Shown piece by piece: positions 11,468 through 20,247 of a DNA stretch of 64,000 bases. The DNA comes from Bugula neritina (Eukaryota > Bryozoa > Gymnolaemata > Cheilostomatida > Bugulidae), in the NCBI GenBank assembly GCA_964035545.1, contig OZ037770.1, positions 2,895,662 to 2,959,661 on the forward strand, read 5' to 3'. Position 1 is the stretch's first letter. Each line of letters begins with the position of its first letter. The notes under the pieces were generated by a model, which saw nothing but the letters and a program-made list of their open reading frames with translations, ran no database searches and was not told where the DNA came from. A program made the translations under genes and the position numbers.

Positions 11468-12602
11468 GAAGCTGTTCTATATAAGATACCAGTATTTATA
11501 TACAGGACCTCCCACTCTGTGTGTTACTCATCTTCCTATTAACTAGACTCTAGTCTCCCTGTACAGAACTCAGACTACTCTCTGTACAGAACTCAGACTA
11601 CTCTCTCTACTATGACTCATCTCTAGAACATTCTGGTATTTTCTAGAAGCTACAGTCTCTCTGTTTCTATGCTCATGTTAATAATACACTCAGTTTACTC
11701 AGGTCAAGTCTATGACGTAGTGTTACAGTGACTCATAGTTCAAAGGTCATTTACCAGGTGTATTCCTGTATACAGTCTGTCTCAGAGGGTATATTGTGGT
11801 CTTTCTTTCTTCCTCTCCTTGTGAAATATCCAGCTCTAGTTTGTTAGTATATAAATGTTTCTTCTATAGTCAGAGTTTATTGGTTGTTTTTTCTCTCAAT
11901 TAAGTGGTCACAACTCCGGATTATCACTATAGACTCGCTATACATACATTTGTATACATTATGTTTGTATAAACTATATTTGTATATATTATATTTGTTT
12001 ATTTGATGATTGTATATTTTTTTGTTTGTGAAAACCACTTCACATCGCATTCAATAATGTGAATTCGATCATTTATATATTAGAACTTTTCACATTTTGC
12101 ATTCTTTATTTCACTATATGTTAAGCAGTAATGTGATTTAGTAGCAAATTTGTTTATTTATTACTGATTTCAATCAATTTTTGTTGAAAATTACTGTATA
12201 TTTTTCTGTAACCAATTGTTTATTTTATTGTAAATTTCTGCACATTCTATTGTAAATTGCTGTATATTTTGTATCATTTGTCATATTTGACAACAGGTTT
12301 TATTTACAATATTATACTTTTTCATTTATTCATTATTCCAGAATATATAAACTCAGAAACATATATTGACTATCATTTTCTCCCCCCCCTTATTTAATGC
12401 CCTATTCACTATTTTTATTGAAGAATATGCAAATTTAGAAACACATTTATTCTAGAGAATTCTTGCTTGAATATGCTCAGTACTAACTAGTTTTAATATA
12501 TAACTAAGGCTAGTTGTCATTGAAAGTTTGACTTTAATATTATTGGGAAACTTCATCACTACATAAGAGTAGAGAATATAAATCAGTGTAACTTCAGTAT
12601 AA
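11468..12602. other. 3' flank of TPR gene, no further gene
   Basis: T-rich 3'UTR-like and intergenic sequence. It is conserved with 55702-56792 in copy 2 but has accumulated indels and substitutions. No reading frame, RNA gene or transposon recognised. Confidence 0.5.
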
Positions 12603-12946
12603 GCCTAGGGCCACACGGCGCGTATTTTCGCATGCGAAAATTGAAATCACAAGTAGCAAAGGTGTCCACTGCGTGCGTTGAGAAAACATTCGCACTTGTC
12701 GCTCTGCATTTTCAACGCAAGTGCGAATCGTCTCTGTCGACGTCACCTAATTGGCTGGTAGTTTTTCGGCAAGCCCATTTTCTTTATTTTAGTGCTACAT
12801 TCCAGTAAATTGCGTTTTATTGAAAGCGAGTGCGATTTAAAAATGAAAGCTTTATTTATCACGCATCACTGACGCTACAGTGGACACTTTTGCTACTTGT
12901 GATTTCAATTTTCGCATGCGAAAATACGCACCGTTTGGCCCTAGGC
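12603..12946. mobile_element. MITE (PIF/Harbinger-like) shared by both copies
   Basis: 344 bp with terminal inverted repeats of about 50 bp beginning GCCTAGGGCCACACGG, including TTTTCGCATGCGAAAA, and a TAA duplication on both sides (12600-12602, 12947-12949). A 3-bp TWA target is typical of PIF/Harbinger; the family is assigned on that alone. The same insertion at the same site in copy 2 (56793-57136) shows it predates the duplication. No ORF of its own. Confidence 0.8.
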
Positions 12947-13067
12947 TAATAGTCTATACATAGCGCTGAGACAGTCAACACACACATAAAATAAGATAAT
13001 TATCCAATCAACATCTACAATATGACTATCTCAGTATAACTGTTTCTCATTCAATTCTGACATTTCT

Positions 13068-13158
13068 GTTCTCTTCCTGTTTATTTTATCTCCTCTTCCT
13101 GTTTATTTTCTCTCCTCTTCCTGTTTATTTTCTCTCCTCTTTCTGTTTATTTTCTTCC
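13068..13158. repeat. Pyrimidine-rich minisatellite (about 20 bp)
   Basis: Four to five units of CTCTTCCTGTTTATTTT. Copy 2 has a longer version at 57206-57352. It lies just upstream of the partial TPR exon. Confidence 0.8.
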
Positions 13159-13228
13159 CTTCTCCAAAGTCATTACATTATCTCACCTTGTCTCTAGATA
13201 TGGCTAAAGCAATACATGGTGACAATAC

Positions 13229-13580
13229 TGTAGTGAGTAGTGCAAGTACAAATACAGGAATCGCCCTCTCCCTACTCTTGGAATACTTAGACTCTTATGT
13301 AGCAACCAATTAGCAGCTCCGGAAGATATGCTTCCGATTCACGTGACACTTCCCGGGTTATTAACATTATATCACGTTGTTGTAAGCGGAGGCTTGTAGT
13401 AGTAACATGTGTTAGTAGTTGACTCTTGTATAGGATAATTTGATGTGATGTTTGGTTTATGCTTTATTGTGGATAATAAATATAATTACTCGACAGCTAC
13501 CTTAGTAATTGATAACAGAATAACCAGCTAACTATACGCAAGTAAATAACTCACGCTCAGTAATTGCACAAATTACTACA
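13229..13580 (+). repeat. 5' LTR of element A
   Basis: 352 bp, TGTAGTGAGT...ATTACTACA. Contains a CGGAAG-ATATG-CTTCCG inverted repeat near 13319 and an AATAAA near 13475. I find no difference from the 3' LTR at 18136-18487. Confidence 0.95.
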
Positions 13581-13581
13581 G

Positions 13582-13599
13582 TGGTGGCAGCGGTGGGAT
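13582..13599 (+). other. Primer binding site, tRNA-Leu
   Basis: TGGTGGCAGCGGTGGGAT directly follows the LTR (one-base gap) and is complementary to the 3' end (with CCA) of animal cytosolic tRNA-Leu. The same site occurs in element B. Confidence 0.8.
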
Positions 13600-13615
13600 C
13601 TTGCGTATAGCAGTC

Positions 13616-14566
13616 ATGGCAGAAGACGGCACGGAGCTACCCATTCCACTGAATGAAGGTGAGAGAGATAATGTTGATATACCTATGGAACCAGTGGTGT
13701 TAGATGAAGAAGTGAGAATTCTTAAAGAGTATGGTGAAGACAGATACCGGATGAAGGCGCCCACCTTCGCAGGCGAAGAAGCAGTGGAGCAGTTTATCCA
13801 AATATTCCAAGATGTGATGGAGATTTCAGAGTGGCCGCCAAGGGTGGCGCTGCTCAAGCTCAGGATGGCGCTGACGGGCAAAGCTAAGCCGTACGGAGCG
13901 GGACCTGACATAGACGGAATCTTTGCTTCCCTGCGGGCCCGTTTTGGCATCTCTCCCATAGATGCGCGGGCCCGTCTACAGAGGATGCGGCGTGATCCTC
14001 ACACGTCACTAGAAGAGCACGCTGCCACGGTGTACCCACTAGCGCAGATTGCATTCCGCGATCTGCCTCCGGTACACCGTGAGAGGTATACTTATGATGC
14101 CTTCGTGCAGTCCATCAACGACTTGGGGCTCCACCATCAACTCCAAGCGAGGGGAGTCACCACAGTCGAAGATGCACTTGCGGTGGGAGAAGCCTACCTC
14201 TTGGCGACTCATATGCACCGCAACCGCGTGGCCTCCCGCCAGGTGACCACGGAGCACTCTACTGCTCACGCCGACTTAGACGCGGAACCCTCCGCGGTGG
14301 CTAATGTGAACCAGATGTCACTAGCGTCAAAAATCTCACAGATGACTGACATGCTAGATAAACTGGTCACCACATTAGCTTCCCCAAGCCAGGTAGATAC
14401 TGCCCGTGAGCCTAGCGGGCCGCAGGTACAATCACCAGGCATGGGGCACCACTTCTGCTGGGAATGCGGAAGGCCAGGACATTTCCAGAGAGACTGCCCT
14501 CAGCTCCCACAAGGGTTAAACTACCACGGCCCGCAGATGTTCCCACCTCCTGCGGGCCGTCTGTGA
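13616..14566 (+). CDS. gag: Gag polyprotein, element A
   Basis: 316 residues from the ATG at 13616. A retrotransposon-gag capsid-like region (about residues 50-210) precedes one CCHC zinc knuckle, CWECGRPGHFQRDC, near residue 282. It forms the particle and binds RNA. The frame is intact and homologous along its whole length to the gag of element B. A splice donor GAAG/GTGAGA lies 43 nt into the frame (13659) and appears to feed the 3' ORF. The 3' end overlaps pol, which is reached by -1 frameshifting. Confidence 0.92.
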   Translation: MAEDGTELPIPLNEGERDNVDIPMEPVVLDEEVRILKEYGEDRYRMKAPTFAGEEAVEQFIQIFQDVMEISEWPPRVALLKLRMALTGKAKPYGAGPDIDGIFASLRARFGISPIDARARLQRMRRDPHTSLEEHAATVYPLAQIAFRDLPPVHRERYTYDAFVQSINDLGLHHQLQARGVTTVEDALAVGEAYLLATHMHRNRVASRQVTTEHSTAHADLDAEPSAVANVNQMSLASKISQMTDMLDKLVTTLASPSQVDTAREPSGPQVQSPGMGHHFCWECGRPGHFQRDCPQLPQGLNYHGPQMFPPPAGRL

Positions 14567-16620
14567 ATCACCCAGGGAGGCCCGCGCGTCTGTCGCCCCG
14601 CTGGGCGCCGCGCGGAGATGCTGTGAAGTGGCGACCCCCGCGGCAAGTAGGCTCCAGCCACTCGCCACCTGGGTCCTCTACGCCACTCCGGCACCAACAC
14701 GGAACCGGCAGACGGTTGACCACAGAGCCTGCGAGGGAAACGGTACAGGCGCCGCAAGGCGTACCGCCCCAACCTCGGCAGCTGGTCAATAGTCGCCGCC
14801 AACCGTGGACCCCTCGACCCACAGCGAGGGAGGTGCAACCACGGCACACACAATTGCAGCCACACGGAAGTAGCTACTTCCTACCAGGAAAGCTAGCCGG
14901 CAAGCCTGCCAACTTCCTCCTGGACTCAGGCTGCACCACCAACCTCCTTAGCCGTCAGTTCTTTGACACCCTCAGCGCTAAGGTCAAGGACAGGTTGGCA
15001 CCGTATGAGGGGGATCATGGCACCCTGGCAGACGGGTCATGCATTCCCTTCTACGGCATTATTGAGCTAACTGGTTACGTCCGTAACCAGGCCATCCAAG
15101 AGACGTTTATCGTCGGGCAGCTCAACGAGGATGCTATCCTCGGGATGCCATTCTTACAACGACACGGTTGTCGCATCGATTTCAGTAAATCTGCGATGAT
15201 CATGGGCGACAAGGAGCTCGCTTGTGTCGATAAGTTTGGTCGTCCTTTAGCGGGAGCAGTGCAGGTAGTACGGAGCTGTACTATACCAGGCCACTCCCGG
15301 GCTACCGTCTGCTGCAAGGTAGACGGTGGCCAAACCTCTAAGTTGGGAGTTGTCGAAAGTACGCACTCGAGAGTCCAACTTGCCCATAGCTTTAGCCGGC
15401 TTACGGGACAAGGAGAGATCTCAGTGCAGTGTGTCAACCCCTTCTCAGAGACAGTAGACCTACCACCCAGATCCATGCTGGGTCGCTTCCATCCTGTCCA
15501 GGAGGAAGCCATTGGGCCGTCGTCGGGAGCTACGACGGAAGGTCCTCAGCAGAGCCCGTCTCGAGGGCGGAGGACCGTCCCAACCCACGCCTCCCCTTCT
15601 CCAGGGACGCGTGGCTGCACAGGCAACGGGAAGCGCCAGGCTATGGCTAGGTTGCCACATGGGTACAGTGAGGCGTTCAGCCACACAGACCACGGAGCCC
15701 GCCTAAATAGAGCAGGCTGCCGTGAGGTACCACGGGCGGCGAGGACCGCCCCTGCTCAGCTACTCCAACAGAGGGCTGACACGCCCCCGGAGGCTGCCCA
15801 GAGCCTCTGCGCCAAACCTGTATGGGCTGGTAACGTTAGGGAGCTGCCGAAGCTCCAGGAATGCCTTCCTGGGGTGGTAGCCGACGTGTACCGAGCGAAA
15901 CAGGAAGGGCGACGACCCAGTAGTACACAACGGCGACAGGGATGCGCCGAGTTACGGCTGTACTGTCAACGTTGGAGCTCTCTGCGGGTCGGGCCAGATG
16001 GTCTGCTAACCATGACCTTGGCCGCCAACAGCAGACAGCCAGCCAGGAAGAGGGTTGTCTGCCCAGTTGCCATCCGCCGGAAGTTGATACAAGACACCCA
16101 CGAGGAGACTCACGGAGGAGTCCAAGGGGTGGTCACCAAGCTACAACTCCGGTGGTACTGGCCTAACATGGAACGGGATATCCGACGCAGAGTGAGACGG
16201 TGCAAAGTCTGCCAGACCAACAAGCATAGCCGTCTCCCTGGTGAAGCGGGGCGGCAGACGCATTGTGCGAGAAGGTCTCGGCAGGCGGAGACTGTCAACC
16301 TGGCCGGAAACACCTCCATGACACGTCAGGAAGACTTGGCGAGGCGAGAAAGGCTACTTCCGTCCTTGAAAGTGCGCCCACCGCCCCCAACGTCAAGCCT
16401 GCCATCATCACCACTTCCGGAACCAGAAACAGGTCCGGAAGTGCAAAAACCCCCCGTGGGAGGGGCTCCGCAAGGAGATACCAACATAGGACCAGGACCA
16501 CACACTAGGCAACTTCCAGCGTGTCTCAGAGACTGTGTACGTGACCGCGGTATAAGCGGCAGTAACGAAAGTCTAGAGGCCTCGCATGAAAAAACAGGCA
16601 AAGAGCCGTGGGAGTTGTGA
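14464..16620 (+). CDS. pol: Truncated Pol of element A: protease and integrase zinc domain only
   Basis: Open frame of 718 codons in the -1 frame relative to gag; translation would enter near 14518. It has a retropepsin with an LLDSGCT active site (about residue 153) and the integrase HHCC zinc domain (CKVCQTNKH near residue 579), plus a Pro-rich tail. Compared with element B, about 450 residues of RT and RNase H are missing near 15760, and the integrase catalytic core plus GPY/F domain near 16310. Both junctions keep the frame. The product could mature Gag but not copy or insert DNA. Confidence 0.88.
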   Translation: MRKARTFPERLPSAPTRVKLPRPADVPTSCGPSVNHPGRPARLSPRWAPRGDAVKWRPPRQVGSSHSPPGSSTPLRHQHGTGRRLTTEPARETVQAPQGVPPQPRQLVNSRRQPWTPRPTAREVQPRHTQLQPHGSSYFLPGKLAGKPANFLLDSGCTTNLLSRQFFDTLSAKVKDRLAPYEGDHGTLADGSCIPFYGIIELTGYVRNQAIQETFIVGQLNEDAILGMPFLQRHGCRIDFSKSAMIMGDKELACVDKFGRPLAGAVQVVRSCTIPGHSRATVCCKVDGGQTSKLGVVESTHSRVQLAHSFSRLTGQGEISVQCVNPFSETVDLPPRSMLGRFHPVQEEAIGPSSGATTEGPQQSPSRGRRTVPTHASPSPGTRGCTGNGKRQAMARLPHGYSEAFSHTDHGARLNRAGCREVPRAARTAPAQLLQQRADTPPEAAQSLCAKPVWAGNVRELPKLQECLPGVVADVYRAKQEGRRPSSTQRRQGCAELRLYCQRWSSLRVGPDGLLTMTLAANSRQPARKRVVCPVAIRRKLIQDTHEETHGGVQGVVTKLQLRWYWPNMERDIRRRVRRCKVCQTNKHSRLPGEAGRQTHCARRSRQAETVNLAGNTSMTRQEDLARRERLLPSLKVRPPPPTSSLPSSPLPEPETGPEVQKPPVGGAPQGDTNIGPGPHTRQLPACLRDCVRDRGISGSNESLEASHEKTGKEPWEL
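14515..14558 (+). promoter_or_regulatory. -1 ribosomal frameshift signal, gag-pol of element A
   Basis: Slippery GTTAAAC at 14515-14521 sits in the gag frame as GGG TTA AAC. After a 6-nt spacer comes a 9-bp perfect stem, GGCCCGCAG (14528-14536) with CTGCGGGCC (14550-14558). The -1 frame continues straight into pol. GUUAAAC is a known slippery heptamer in arteriviruses. Element B has the same heptamer and a 7-bp version of the stem. Confidence 0.75.
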
Positions 16621-16771
16621 TCACCACAAAAATCTCAACTTTTGCCTCGGCGGAATCTCACACGAGATTCATCCGCTGGAAGTAAAAAGCCCTAGTCACG
16701 TTTCACAACCACGCTGTCCGGTCTTTTCCTATGTTGATGCAGTCGAGAGTAGACGTGCCAGTAAACAGTAA
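16586..16771 (+). CDS. Small conserved ORF between pol and 3' ORF, element A
   Basis: 61 codons, overlapping the end of pol in another frame. The last 50 or so residues match the ORF at 24196-24444 in element B, with a shared CxHHxNxNFCxGG start and an SRRxSKQ end, and both stop at the same place. Many differences fall at silent third positions, favouring coding over a structured RNA. No known family recognised. An untranslated control element is the alternative. Confidence 0.45.
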   Translation: MKKQAKSRGSCDHHKNLNFCLGGISHEIHPLEVKSPSHVSQPRCPVFSYVDAVESRRASKQ

Positions 16772-17078
16772 TCATTTACCACTCTCATTCCAAAATGTCT
16801 TACTATTCTGGATCGAAGGGTGTTAATTATGTTTTTGGTACGATAACTAGACTGCATCAGTCAGCTTAGCTACACTAGCTAGCTGGAGATTCGATAATGA
16901 TAAACAGTGGTGGGAATACACGTCGACTTTGATTTTAAATAATCTGCCATAGCGAGTGTGTTCTCCATCAACTATTCATTAGCCTGAATCTCACGAGTGT
17001 AACTGAACAGAGTACCGGTCAGGCTGTACACGCCGACGGTGCCTCAGTGTATAATCTTTAACACTGCTACTCTTTCAG

Positions 17079-17845
17079 ATCACACTCGAGTGACCACCTC
17101 CCGGTCACGGGACCAGCCAACCTCTCTGTCTATGGAAGAAGAGCCTGTAATGGAGAATGGCATACCCGTAGTGCTCCGCCGACGACACCGTTGGGTGTCA
17201 CCCACGACAGAGAGGAGAATTGAAGAAGCCTGGGGACCCAGTGGACCACACCGAACCTGCCAGGTCTGCTTTGAGGAGTGCCCGTCACACCGCTCCCTGC
17301 GTTTACATGTAGACGCCCATTTCCTACTCCACTTCTGTCCCTGCGGGTTCCACGACGTCTACCCGTATCCCGTGACAGTACATAAGCTAAGCTGCTTCGC
17401 CGGAGAGAACCACACTGTTGATGAAGACAGTTTCCCCCTATACCTGGATGCCATCAAGCCAGTCATCAGGAAGGCTATCACCCTGGCCGCACTAACGTCA
17501 GGGTTTCACGTACTGCTACTATCTGCCCGCCATAAGTCCCCTATGGTTCAGGGCCCACCTCCTACCCCCGTCAACCCTAGCAACACCCCAGAAGTAGAAG
17601 AAACAACAATATCCCCTCTAACGGAGACCACTACAACCCCACCAAGGCCTAGCCAGCTGGCTAACGTAGAAGAGCGGCTTATGAGACTACAAGCCGAGTT
17701 CACACAACTTGCCCCTGACCTGCTGGATACGACGACAGGTCTATACCAGTTGAAGGACTCAGTGGGGCGACTGAAGAGGCGGCTACGGGCCCGACAGGCT
17801 CGACACAGAGCATGGTCGCTACAAGAATCAGAGTCCAACCAATGA
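17079..17845 (+). CDS. Spliced 3' ORF, zinc-finger/coiled-coil accessory protein, element A
   Basis: The exon starts after CTTTCAG at 17078 and would join the 43-nt leader 13616-13658, which starts at the gag ATG, in phase 1, for 269 residues. Around C74/C77/H90/H94 (numbering from 17039) is a C2H2 finger with CX2CX12HX3H spacing. A second Cys/His set follows, CPC...H-x3-C. A Pro/Thr-rich linker and a Leu-rich, then Arg-rich C-terminal helix suggest a coiled coil and nucleic-acid binding. It occupies the env position but has no signal peptide or membrane segment. Homologous to 23094-23881 in element B. Function unknown; a nuclear or RNA-binding role is inference. An ATG at 17132 offers an unspliced start here, but element B has none. 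Confidence 0.75.
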
Positions 17846-18120
17846 GAATGCCTGGGGTAGGCACCTTCGTTGAGCGATACTCGTTTGGAATGTGACGAGC
17901 GCTCCGACATTGGCCCGCGTGCTGGTAAGCACCCTCTCTCTTAATAGCTGACTAGATGTGTGTGATCGATCACCCTGTTGTCTTCTAATGTAAACGTTGT
18001 CGTGCTCAACTATTTCTTTTCTTACTCTTTGTGGGTTTACTTATGTATGTTTTTCTTTTTGGATTATTGTATGGTTTTTCATTATGTTTTTTTATTGTGT
18101 TATCAGAAAGTAGGGCTTTC

Positions 18121-18135
18121 TGCTGGGGGGGACGG
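18121..18135 (+). other. Polypurine tract, element A
   Basis: The G-rich run TGCTGGGGGGGACGG abuts the 3' LTR and is the likely plus-strand primer. Element B has the related CTGGTGGGGGCGG. Confidence 0.7.
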
Positions 18136-18487
18136 TGTAGTGAGTAGTGCAAGTACAAATACAGGAATCGCCCTCTCCCTACTCTTGGAATACTTAGACT
18201 CTTATGTAGCAACCAATTAGCAGCTCCGGAAGATATGCTTCCGATTCACGTGACACTTCCCGGGTTATTAACATTATATCACGTTGTTGTAAGCGGAGGC
18301 TTGTAGTAGTAACATGTGTTAGTAGTTGACTCTTGTATAGGATAATTTGATGTGATGTTTGGTTTATGCTTTATTGTGGATAATAAATATAATTACTCGA
18401 CAGCTACCTTAGTAATTGATAACAGAATAACCAGCTAACTATACGCAAGTAAATAACTCACGCTCAGTAATTGCACAAATTACTACA
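18136..18487 (+). repeat. 3' LTR of element A
   Basis: 352 bp, reading the same as 13229-13580. It is followed directly by the second ATAC target copy and the resumed TPR exon. Confidence 0.95.
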
Positions 18488-18780
18488 ATACCACTCACAT
18501 AGCTATAGCACACACCTACCATAGACTGGGTAGACTGTATCATAACACAGGTCAATATACACACTCAGTACACTGCTATAACATGGCCCTGGTACAGAGA
18601 GATAGGTGTAATACTGCTCATCTCCCTCTATATACAGCTGTGTTAGTCAGTTTCTCTCAGACTATGATCTCGTTGTCAGACTACAAACACGCTAAGGGTC
18701 TCCTACTACTCGCTCTCAAACATTCACCTACTGACTACTGTAAGGATACTCAGGCTGGTATCTGTCAATTCTTAGGATAG

Positions 18781-19168
18781 TGTTGTCTCCACTTACATCA
18801 GTACAGGAAGTGTTGGAAATATTTTATATGACGCCCTAAAATAACTTCAAATTGAAAACATAAATAAAAAATTAAAAAATGAAGTTATCCTCCTTTAACA
18901 AAGATAATTAAAATACAGCAAATAAAATAATTATTTAACAGATTACTGGAAATATAAAAAGTTGGTAAATTATTTTTAGTTTCCTGAAATAATTAAACTG
19001 TGAAAAAGTTTCAGTTTGAGCCAATGCAGATTAGGAGACTCAGTTGCATAGTATTTGCTTAGAAAATATCCAAGTAATATTTTAAAGTAGCACCCAACGT
19101 GTAAATGATATATTCCATTTATAAAAAACCATATTAATGCTGCAAGTTTCCATAAACCGCAGTCTCTT
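18781..19168. other. Convergent intergenic sequence
   Basis: AT-rich spacer between the partial TPR gene and the oxygenase-like gene on the other strand. Relative to copy 2 about 0.6 kb (57750-58390) is missing at about 18824, removing the rest of the TPR frame. Nothing else recognised. Confidence 0.6.
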
Positions 19169-19619
19169 CTACTGGAGTTGTCGTTCTTTAAAAGTAGAGT
19201 GTATTTTCTGTTTCAGCCATTCATGCATAGTGACAGGGGGGTACTTAGAACGCCCCACTAGACATTCTATTAGTGTGGTCTGGTCTGGAGTAGCAAAGAA
19301 TGGGATAGAAACTCTGTCAGCCTCCTGCAGGTGCATGTCATCTGACACCAACACTCGGTGCTTCTGAAAAACATAAACAGTTTTCAAGGAACAAAGAAAA
19401 TAGTTCATGAAAATACTGCATTCTACAAATTTTAAGTCAAATTTGACTTTCTTCCATCAGAGTTTTTCTACAAAAATGCAACAAAGCAAAGCATTAACTA
19501 TATTCACAGCAAAAATATTATGTTTATTACAGAGACAAGGTTACCAGTTGAGTAGCTTTTCAATAAAGTAACATAACCTGGTAGAACCTGCTTGCTGTGC
19601 TTTTTGTAACTATCAACTA

Positions 19620-20247
19620 CTTAGCGTGACATCACTAGTTAGTATGACATCACAAGTTAGCCTAGGGCCACACGGTGCGTATTTTCGCATGCGAAAATTG
19701 AAATCACAAGTAGCGTCAGTGATGCGTGATAAATAAAGCTTTCATTTTTAAATCGCACTCGCTTTCAATAAAACGCAACTTACTGGAATGTAGCACTAAA
19801 ATAAAGAAATTGGGCTCGCTGAATAACTACCAGCCAGTTAGGTGACGACGACAGAGACGATTTGCACTTGCGTTGAAAATGCTGAGCGACAAGTGCGAAG
19901 GTTTTCTCAACGCGCACAGTGGACACCTTTGCTACTTGTGATTTCAATTTTCGCATACGAAAATACGCACCGTGTGGCCCTAGGCTTAGTGTGACATCAC
20001 TAGTTAATGTGACATCACTAGTTAGTATGACATCACTAGTTAATGTGACATCACTAGTTAGTATGACATCACTAGTTAGTGTGACATCACTAGTTAGTAT
20101 GACATCACTAGTTAGTGTGACATCACTAGTTAGTGTGACATCACTAGTTAGTGTGACATCTCTAGTTAGTATGACATCACTAGTTAGTGTGACATCACTA
20201 GTTGGTATGACATCACTAGTTTGTGTGACATCACTAGTTAGTATGAC
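19620..20247. repeat. 18-bp minisatellite in oxygenase intron, interrupted by MITE
   Basis: Units of GTGACATCACTAGTTAGT, many alternating G/A at the first base, so partly 36-bp dimers. The MITE at 19660-19985 sits inside it. Copy 2 has a longer uninterrupted array at 59222-59870. Confidence 0.9.
19660..19985. mobile_element. MITE (PIF/Harbinger-like), copy 1-specific
   Basis: 326 bp, same terminal inverted repeats as 12603-12946 but the inner part is in the opposite orientation. TTA on both sides (19657-19659, 19986-19988) comes from the AGTTAGT of a minisatellite unit. Absent from copy 2, so this family moved after the duplication. Confidence 0.85.

Larger units (their letters stand above)
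13229..18487 (+). mobile_element. Ty3/Gypsy LTR retrotransposon A (non-autonomous, internally deleted)
   Basis: 5259 bp: 352-bp LTRs, tRNA-Leu primer site, gag, pol with protease but no reverse transcriptase, a small ORF, a 3' zinc-finger ORF, a polypurine tract and the 3' LTR. It is flanked by ATAC on both sides, and copy 2 holds the intact single ATAC site near 57417. By eye the LTRs are identical, so insertion is recent. Compared with element B, RT-RNase H and the integrase core are missing by two in-frame deletions. It would need enzymes in trans. LTRs and proteins differ enough from element B to be a separate family. Confidence 0.95.
13198..18780 (+). pseudogene. Partial TPR gene split by LTR element A
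   Basis: Codes for one or two TPR-like helices, interrupted after the GDNT codons by the LTR element at 13229-18487 and resumed at 18488-18780. In copy 2 the same exon is continuous (57389-57709). The frame ends at TAG (18778-18780), also present in copy 2, where the same frame stays open beyond it. In copy 1 the downstream part is deleted near 18824. No upstream exons are recognised, so this was a 3' fragment even before the insertion. Confidence 0.75.

Noticed and set aside
17039-17845. Env identity for the 3' ORF
   Set aside because: No signal peptide, transmembrane segment, fusion peptide or furin-like site. Zinc-finger and coiled-coil features instead.
18583-18780. Independent 65-codon gene
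   Set aside because: It is the 3' part of the TPR exon interrupted by element A, continuous in copy 2.
19919-19985. Start of a gene at the ATG in the MITE end
   Set aside because: It is part of the MITE inverted repeat and runs into the minisatellite.
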